In this document: piece by piece, positions 6,698-11,114 of the stretch
How positions within the stretch are numbered: position 1 is the first letter of the stretch
Layout: each line of letters starts with the position of its first letter
DNA from: an uncultured Gemella sp.
GTDB lineage: Bacteria; Bacillota; Bacilli; Staphylococcales; Gemellaceae
NCBI GenBank assembly: GCA_938038035.1
Contig: CALHQV010000027.1
Span: 1 to 11,114 of the forward strand
Reading direction: 5' to 3'
DNA length: 11,114 bases
The notes under the pieces: generated by a model
Seen by the model: the letters and a program-made list of their open reading frames with translations, nothing else
The model's database searches: none
What the model was told of the DNA's origin: nothing
Translations under genes and position numbers: made by a program

Positions 6698-7300
6698 ATG
6701 AACAGATTAAAAATTACTTTTTACTTGAAACTTCTGATTTTGATTCTTTTGGCATTTGTAGCAATTAAATTCCCGAATAACGATATAGATAGAATAATTG
6801 CTGATTTACTTGAAATAAAAGCTTTGGCGCAAATAGCTAAAATAATATCACTTGTTTTTAATGATAAGTTATTATTATTAATAATGATTTTATTAACAGG
6901 ATTTTTAGTTTGGATTAAAGAGTTTAAGAAAGCTGTATTTATATTCTTTAGTGCCGGTTTTGGAGGATTCTTCTTATCAGCATTTAAATATAGCATTCAA
7001 AGAGTTAGACCATTACCAGAACTTCATGATGGTTTTAGTTTTCCTAGTGGTCACTCTACTTTTGTAGCATTATTTTTCTTAGCATTACTTTTTGTAATTA
7101 ATAAAAAAGAAATACTTACTATAATTGCTACCTTTGCAATAATTGCAGTGCCAATTTCAAGAATGATTCTAGGTGCACACTTTATTAGTGATGTAACAGC
7201 CGGATTATTACTTGGAAGTATCATAGTTGATTTTATGAAAGTCTATTATGAAAATATCTATAATATATTAATGAGAGTGTTAGGAAAGACAAATGAATAA
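6698..7300 (+). CDS. PAP2-family membrane phosphatase, probably undecaprenyl-diphosphate or phospholipid phosphatase
   Basis: Integral membrane phosphatase of 200 aa with about six helices (about 8-24, 57-73, 78-96, 120-134, 138-160 and 163-181). All three PAP2 signature blocks are intact: K-x6-RP (K97, R104, P105), PSGH (116-119) and SR-x5-H-x3-D (S154, R155, H161, D165). The nucleophile is expected to be H161, with H119 as proton donor. Members of this family remove phosphate from lipid pyrophosphates or phosphatidate on the outer face. Its position directly after murG makes recycling of undecaprenyl pyrophosphate (BcrC-type role) attractive, but phosphatidylglycerophosphate is an equally possible substrate. 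The ATG is 1 nt after the murG stop; its end overlaps the next gene by 8 nt. Confidence 0.85.
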   Translation: MNRLKITFYLKLLILILLAFVAIKFPNNDIDRIIADLLEIKALAQIAKIISLVFNDKLLLLIMILLTGFLVWIKEFKKAVFIFFSAGFGGFFLSAFKYSIQRVRPLPELHDGFSFPSGHSTFVALFFLALLFVINKKEILTIIATFAIIAVPISRMILGAHFISDVTAGLLLGSIIVDFMKVYYENIYNILMRVLGKTNE

Positions 7301-7547
7301 ATTTAAAAATAAAGAGGGAATAGTTGCACTTTGCTTAGCAATTGTACATTTTGCTCTATGGTATTACTTTGCATACATCAAATTTGATGTAAATAATGTA
7401 AAATCATATAAGTATGTGTTAGGACTTCCCGAATGGTTTTTCTATAGTTCTATAGTAGTTAGTGTTCTGATAATTATCTTAGTTATTGTCTTAACAAATC
7501 TTTTACTAAATGATGAGATAAAAGAGGAGGAAAATAATGACAAGTAA
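7293..7547 (+). CDS. yhdT: YhdT family membrane protein (DUF997), PanF partner gene
   Basis: Small membrane protein of 84 aa with two predicted helices (about 9-29 and 48-72) and an acidic, soluble end (NDEIKEEENNDK). It resembles E. coli YhdT, which lies directly before panF; the shared features are the first helix rich in aromatics, the segment GLPEWFF (44-50), and an acidic tail after the second helix. Function is not established. Constant linkage to panF suggests a small subunit or assembly factor of the pantothenate symporter, as in some other sodium symporters (inference). AGGAAAG (7282-7288) is the ribosome binding site. The gene overlaps the PAP2 gene by 8 nt and panF by 11 nt, so all three are probably translationally coupled. 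Confidence 0.82.
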   Translation: MNKFKNKEGIVALCLAIVHFALWYYFAYIKFDVNNVKSYKYVLGLPEWFFYSSIVVSVLIIILVIVLTNLLLNDEIKEEENNDK

Positions 7548-8991
7548 TTTAGATTATAGAATATTAATTCTCTTTGTAACTATATTTTTAGGAATAATAC
7601 TATTACCATTATTTATGAATCGTATTAGTAAAACAGAACAACATGGTGGTTTCTTTGAAAAGTATTATTTGGCTGATAGAAAGGTAAGTGGTATTGTTTT
7701 AGCGATAACATTAATGTCTACTTATGGATCTGCTTCTACGTTTTTAGGAGGACCTGGTGTTGCGTATAAACTTGGTTATGGTTGGGTATTACTTGCTGTA
7801 ATTCAAGTGGTAACTGGTTATTTTGTACTATTAGTTTTAGCTAAAAAGTTCAAAACTGCTGCACAAAAAATAAATGCAATAACAATAAGTGATTATTTAA
7901 AAAATAGATATGAATCTAAAGTAGTAGCTTTCATATCAACAATTGCCATGATTGTATTTTTAATTGCTGCGATGAGTGCCCAATGGGTAGGTGGAGCTAA
8001 GTTATTAGCAGCCTTCTTGGGAATTGAGTATAAGACTGGTATTGTTCTTATCTCAGTGATTATTATATTCTGTGTGGTATTCGGTGGATTAAAAAATATA
8101 CTAATAACTGATATGATTCAAGGATTAATAATGATTTTCTCTACGATAATTTTATTATTTGCTGTAATTAATTATGGTGGGGGTATTGATCAAATCACAG
8201 CAAACTTGGTTAATATAAATGAAAAAATACTAACTCCGTTTGGGGCAAATGGTAGTTTAACACCAAGTTATGTTAGTTCATTTTGGGTATTAGTCGGAGT
8301 AGGAGTTATCGGGATTCCGCAAATTGCTATTAACTCGATGTTATACAAAAATAAACGAAGCTTAAAACAGTCTATTATTGTCGGATCAATTGTTATCTTT
8401 ATAGTAATGTTTGGAGTTCATTTAATAGGAGTTATGGCAAGAGGAGTATTCCCTGATATCAAAGATTATGATTCGGTTATTCCGATAATAACGTTAAAAG
8501 TACTTCCTTGGTATTTAGCGGCATTGGTTCTTGCAGCACCAATGGCAGCGATCATAACTACAGTAAATGCTCAATTTTTATTAATATCATCTGCGTTAAT
8601 AAAGGATTTACTATTTAATAATAAATCTATTAAAGAAAAAATTACAGGTAAGAAAGTTCCTGTCTTTGTATATGGTGTTAATATTCTTGTGATTTTATTG
8701 ATAATGCTACTAAGTATGAGACCACCAAGTCTAATAGTGAATGTTAACCTATTTGCATTTGGAGGATTAGAAGCGACTTTCCTATGGCCAATTTTATTAG
8801 GATTATACTGGAAAAAAGCTGAAAAATACGGAGCGCTTAGTTCTATAATTTTAGGATTAGTAAGTTATATACTTATAAAAACGGTATATGTGATTAAATT
8901 TATAGAACCAGTAGTGATTTCGTTATCAATATCTCTAGTAGCTTTTGTAATAGTTTCATTATTAATGAGTAAAAAACAATTGAAAAAATAG
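7537..8991 (+). CDS. panF: Sodium/pantothenate symporter
   Basis: Na+-driven importer of pantothenate (vitamin B5), the precursor of CoA, in the SSS family. It has 484 aa and about 12-13 membrane helices. It tracks E. coli PanF along its length: EKYYLADRKVSGIVLAITL (41-59), STYGSAST (61-68), FLGGPGVAYKLGYGWVLLA (69-87), SSFWVLVGVGVIGIPQ (247-262), LAAPMAAIITTVNAQ (332-346) and FAFGGLEATFLWPILLGLYW (406-425). The SSS signature GGLKNILITDMIQGLIMI spans 183-200. S/T residues after LAAPMAAII fit the helix that binds Na+ in LeuT-fold symporters. GAGGAGG (7524-7530) is 6 nt before the ATG. With coaD upstream in the same cluster, uptake and use of pantothenate may be co-expressed. No panBCD genes are in the window. 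Confidence 0.94.
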   Translation: MTSNLDYRILILFVTIFLGIILLPLFMNRISKTEQHGGFFEKYYLADRKVSGIVLAITLMSTYGSASTFLGGPGVAYKLGYGWVLLAVIQVVTGYFVLLVLAKKFKTAAQKINAITISDYLKNRYESKVVAFISTIAMIVFLIAAMSAQWVGGAKLLAAFLGIEYKTGIVLISVIIIFCVVFGGLKNILITDMIQGLIMIFSTIILLFAVINYGGGIDQITANLVNINEKILTPFGANGSLTPSYVSSFWVLVGVGVIGIPQIAINSMLYKNKRSLKQSIIVGSIVIFIVMFGVHLIGVMARGVFPDIKDYDSVIPIITLKVLPWYLAALVLAAPMAAIITTVNAQFLLISSALIKDLLFNNKSIKEKITGKKVPVFVYGVNILVILLIMLLSMRPPSLIVNVNLFAFGGLEATFLWPILLGLYWKKAEKYGALSSIILGLVSYILIKTVYVIKFIEPVVISLSISLVAFVIVSLLMSKKQLKK

Positions 8992-9008
8992 TTATATTGT
9001 AATAAAAT
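8980..9008 (+). promoter_or_regulatory. Candidate promoter for the 58-aa gene and LysM gene
   Basis: TTGAAA at 8980-8985 (inside the end of panF) and TAAAAT at 9003-9008 are spaced by 17 nt; each matches five of six consensus bases. Initiation near 9015 would leave a short leader with the ribosome binding site AAGGAGGA (9023-9030). The 45-nt gap after panF, much wider than the earlier junctions, agrees with a promoter here. Read-through from panF is also possible, since no terminator intervenes. Confidence 0.5.
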
Positions 9009-9036
9009 AAAAAATAAAGAGTAAGGAGGAATAAAA

Positions 9037-9213
9037 ATGTCAAAAAAAGTTATAGTTAAACATACAGATGCTGAGAAATTCACTGTTAGTAATATGCTAA
9101 CTGTGGGCAAAGAATATGAAGTAGTGAATGAAACAGAAGAATATATATTTGTAGTAGATAACAGTGGAAAAGTAGGCGGCTACTACCACGATTATTTTGA
9201 AGAAGTAAAATAA
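9037..9213 (+). CDS. Conserved-looking 58-aa protein, unknown function
   Basis: A 58-codon frame with a strong AAGGAGGA (9023-9030) 6 nt before its ATG. The peptide starts MSKKVIVKHTDAEKFTV, is acidic in the middle (GKEYEVVNETEEYIFVVD, 24-41) and ends GKVGGYYHDYFEEVK. Alternating hydrophobic residues suggest a small all-beta, SH3-like fold with the GKVGGYY turn. It has no signal peptide or membrane segment, so it is probably cytoplasmic. It resembles short proteins seen in Bacilli with the pattern 'HTNAEKY...LTxGKxYEVxNETEEF...DNxGKVGGYY', possibly those catalogued as DUF6501; the family number is from memory and not certain. It lies 45 nt after panF and 13 nt before the LysM gene. Confidence 0.85.
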   Translation: MSKKVIVKHTDAEKFTVSNMLTVGKEYEVVNETEEYIFVVDNSGKVGGYYHDYFEEVK

Positions 9214-9226
9214 TTCAAGGGGCGAA

Positions 9227-9697
9227 ATGATGAAAAAAAATACTATAAAGAATACAGTTCTAGTTGTATTATTTATAATACTGGCGCCGCTTATTTTAGT
9301 AGGAGTTACTGCATTAGGAAATTCTCTTGGAGGTAAGTCAAAGGATAAGGTAGTTCAAACAACAGAACAGACTGCTAAAGTCCCTGAAGAGACAAAAACA
9401 GAAAATAATAATGATATACCTAAAGCCAATGATTCTAAAGTCACAGAGGAAAGTACTACTAAAAAAGAAACACCAACTAATGAATCAGCAAAAAGTGAAT
9501 CTGAAGGAGTAGTAAGTACAACTCCTGTAGCAGGCCAAGATTATATTATTAAAGCTGGAGATTCTTTATTCGCTATAGCATCAAAAGCATATGGAGAAGC
9601 TAATTCTCAAAATGGTGTAGAAAAAATTAAAGAAGCTAATAATATCAGTAATAATAATATTGCAGTTGGACAAAAAATTCAAATACCGAAATTATAA
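9227..9697 (+). CDS. Membrane-anchored LysM domain protein
   Basis: A 156-aa cell-surface protein. Residues 1-10 are lysine-rich, 11-30 form one membrane helix (signal anchor), 35-100 are a low-complexity linker rich in T, K, E, S and N, and 105-155 are one LysM domain (DYIIKAGDSLFAIASKAYG ... VGQKIQIPKL) that binds N-acetylglucosamine chains of peptidoglycan. The LysM is slightly longer than usual because of the insert GEANSQNGVE around 123-132. There is no catalytic domain, sortase motif or lipobox, so it may tether or sense the wall rather than cut it. Two adjacent ATGs (9227 and 9230) could start it; AAGGGG (9217-9222) is better spaced for the second, which would remove one residue. It ends just before a strong terminator. 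Confidence 0.85.
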   Translation: MMKKNTIKNTVLVVLFIILAPLILVGVTALGNSLGGKSKDKVVQTTEQTAKVPEETKTENNNDIPKANDSKVTEESTTKKETPTNESAKSESEGVVSTTPVAGQDYIIKAGDSLFAIASKAYGEANSQNGVEKIKEANNISNNNIAVGQKIQIPKL

Positions 9698-9732
9698 AAA
9701 GAAATCATCTCATTTTTTGAGATGATTTCTTT
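9698..9732. terminator. Bidirectional terminator between convergent LysM and MFS genes
   Basis: AAAGAAATCATCTCA (9698-9712) and its exact complement (9718-9732) form a 15-bp perfect stem with a TTTTT loop. The plus strand continues T-rich (TTTCTTTATTTATT), and the minus strand reads TTTCTTTTTAT on leaving the stem, so both directions have a U-rich end. It starts directly after the LysM stop (9697) and lies 2 nt from the end of the MFS gene (9735), serving both. Confidence 0.9.
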
Positions 9733-9734
9733 AT

Positions 9735-10949
9735 TTATTGTTTAATTCTACGTTTTGTAAAAATTGAGTAAATAATACTTATTACTAATCCAACAAGTAC
9801 TATTGAGATAGCTACATAAAATGCCTCTGTAAAATCTCCATTATTTTTAGCGGCTATTCCAGCAGCGTACTTAGGCGCGAAAAATGCAGCTGTCGAAAAT
9901 CCTATAAAGACAATTCCGTAGTTAACCCCTTGGTTAATAGGACCAAATGTTTTCATCACTAATGGCGCGAAAACTCCCATAGTTCCACCGAAACATAGAC
10001 CAAGGAGAACAAGACCAACTGTCAGACCAACGGTAGTTCTAATGTTAACTAGAGTTAATAATGAAATAGCAATTACCGAATAGATCGCAATAAGAGTCTT
10101 TTCATGTCCTATCTTATCAGAAACAATCCCCCATACAACACGTCCTAAGGTATTTGAAAGAGCGTAAACACTAACAAAAGTTGCAGCAACTGAAGCAGTT
10201 AATCCGAACATAGTTTGGCTTATTACTGATGCATTTGATGCAACCATAAGTCCAGAGAATGCTCCAATAGCAAACATTGAAATAATAAAGTAAAATGATA
10301 AACTCATTAACATTTGTTTCCAATTTTTATTAGCAGCCTCTTGTTTAATTTCTGTAACAGGTTGAATCCAACCTTCAGGTTGATAATTCGCAGGAGCAAC
10401 TTTTATAAAGAATAGAGCTATTATAATAACTACTAAGTATACACTACCTAAGTAGATAAATGCATTATGAACACCATAATTTGCTATTAAACTATGAGCG
10501 ATTGGAGCAGCGATAACACTAGCACCACCCATTGCACCTGTAATTAAACCGGCAACTAATCCTCTTTTATCTGGGAAGAATCTAAGCGCATTACTTATGA
10601 TTCCAGAATAAGCAAATGCTTGCCCAACCCCAGATAATACACCATAGCTAAAATATAACATACCTTTCGTAGTTGCAAATCCAGTAAGTATGAATCCAAC
10701 AGCAAATAAGATTCCCCCTAAAATAATAGAGATGTTTGCTTTTCCTTTATCGGTAATAAATCCTCCAAGAATGGTAGGGATTGGAGCAATAGCTGCGTTA
10801 ATAGTAAATGCTAGCATAACATCTGGCATACTCCATCCTTTTGAAACACTTAGAGGTTTTGCAAAAACACTAAATGAATATAGTGAACCTGCACATAGTA
10901 AAATTGCCATTGAGGCGAATAAGACAATCCATCTTGTATTTTTGTTCAT
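9735..10949 (-). CDS. OFA-family MFS transporter (oxalate/formate antiporter-like)
   Basis: Inner-membrane transporter with about 12 helices, 404 aa. Family traits are the first-helix sequence CAGSLYSFSVFAKPL (19-33), the loop GGFITDKGK (62-70, motif A), RFFPDKRGLVAGLITGAMGG (123-142), GRVVWGIVSDKIG (269-281, second motif A) and the region GVNYGIVFIGFSTAAFFAP in the second half. The long central loop (about 184-215) is charged. OFA proteins exchange or import small carboxylates such as oxalate, formate or lactate; the sequence does not tell which, and no oxalate- or formate-metabolism genes are beside it. The ATG at 10949 is preceded by AAGGA (minus strand, 10957-10961) at 7 nt spacing. It is a single-gene unit, convergent with the LysM gene. 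I saw no convincing promoter between 10962 and 11000. Confidence 0.85.
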   Translation of the reverse strand: MNKNTRWIVLFASMAILLCAGSLYSFSVFAKPLSVSKGWSMPDVMLAFTINAAIAPIPTILGGFITDKGKANISIILGGILFAVGFILTGFATTKGMLYFSYGVLSGVGQAFAYSGIISNALRFFPDKRGLVAGLITGAMGGASVIAAPIAHSLIANYGVHNAFIYLGSVYLVVIIIALFFIKVAPANYQPEGWIQPVTEIKQEAANKNWKQMLMSLSFYFIISMFAIGAFSGLMVASNASVISQTMFGLTASVAATFVSVYALSNTLGRVVWGIVSDKIGHEKTLIAIYSVIAISLLTLVNIRTTVGLTVGLVLLGLCFGGTMGVFAPLVMKTFGPINQGVNYGIVFIGFSTAAFFAPKYAAGIAAKNNGDFTEAFYVAISIVLVGLVISIIYSIFTKRRIKQ

Positions 10950-10999
10950 TTAATCATCCTTTCGAAATAATTTATTTATGTAAAGTAATATATTAACAT

Positions 11000-11037
11000 T
11001 AAAAATTCGGCTAATCAATAGATTAGTCGAATTTTTA
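11000..11037 (-). terminator. Hairpin terminator downstream of the right-edge gene
   Basis: The left arm 11000-11016 (containing AAAAATTCGGCTAATC) pairs with the right arm 11021-11037 over 17 positions with one G-T wobble, around a four-base AATA loop. On the minus strand the stem ends in TTTTTAATG, giving a short U-run. It lies about 29 nt beyond the stop of the partial minus-strand frame and upstream of the MFS gene, so it most likely ends the right-hand gene and isolates the MFS unit. The plus strand is also U-rich at its exit, but no plus-strand gene is there. Confidence 0.75.
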
Positions 11038-11065
11038 TGAATATCTAATAAAGTTTTTAATAAAA

Positions 11066-11114
11066 TTAGCTATTATTTAAATCATTGTTTAGTGATTCTA
11101 ATTTCTCTATTAAA
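11066..11114 (-). CDS. 3' end of a gene running off the right edge (partial)
   Basis: On the minus strand, one frame is open from the window edge to a TAA at 11066-11068 and encodes LIEKLESLNNDLNNS at the C-terminus. The leucine spacing and charged residues look like the end of an amphipathic or coiled-coil helix. The other two frames have early stops. A terminator hairpin (11000-11037) follows at a normal distance, which supports this being a real gene end. Only 15 codons are visible, so no function can be given. Confidence 0.5.
   Translation of the reverse strand, partial: LIEKLESLNNDLNNS

Noticed and set aside
10690..10953. Plus-strand 87-codon frame opposite the MFS gene
   Set aside because: Antisense shadow of the first third of a clear OFA transporter, without its own ribosome binding site.
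1..11114. CRISPR array, insertion sequence, prophage, tRNA, rRNA or defence system
   Set aside because: I saw no regularly spaced direct repeats, transposase or integrase motifs, RNA gene structures or defence domains. The window is explained by housekeeping and transport genes.

Overview
The window looks like chromosomal DNA of a low-GC Firmicute. It is strongly AT-rich, start sites carry strong AGGAGG-type ribosome binding sites, terminators are classical hairpins, and the proteins read like Staphylococcaceae or Gemella-type homologues. The MurG and PNPase sequences point to that neighbourhood; I would guess Gemella, but this is inference from protein resemblance, not a database result.

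Layout, left to right. (1) Positions 1-231 are a promoter region with two sigma-A-like promoters and two palindromes. They feed a GTG-started Na+/phosphate cotransporter with a PhoU-like C-terminal domain (232-1866), followed 2 nt later by a possible 31-residue one-helix membrane microprotein and then a terminator (1975-2027). (2) An extended -10 promoter drives pnp (polynucleotide phosphorylase, 2105-4192), which is translationally linked to ylbG (DUF2129, 4202-4465). A 16-bp hairpin ends this unit. (3) A tight cluster follows: rsmD, coaD, murG, a PAP2 phosphatase, yhdT and panF (4563-8991), with junctions of +2, +2, +1, -8 and -11 nt. It links 16S rRNA methylation, both ends of the CoA route (pantothenate uptake and phosphopantetheine adenylylation) and the lipid II/undecaprenyl carrier cycle. 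After a possible internal promoter come a 58-aa protein of unknown function and a membrane-anchored LysM protein. (4) A 15-bp hairpin (9698-9732) acts as a bidirectional terminator between this cluster and a convergent OFA-family MFS transporter (9735-10949, minus strand). (5) At the right edge, a 17-bp hairpin and the last 15 codons of a minus-strand gene are visible.

Functionally this is mostly a housekeeping region. PanF imports pantothenate and CoaD works later in the same pathway. MurG uses the undecaprenyl carrier and the PAP2 enzyme may recycle it. I see no CRISPR array, insertion sequence, phage gene, tRNA, rRNA or defence system. The least-explained items are the 31-aa and 58-aa small proteins, ylbG coupled to pnp, the operator-like palindromes before the phosphate transporter, and the unusual last residues of PNPase.
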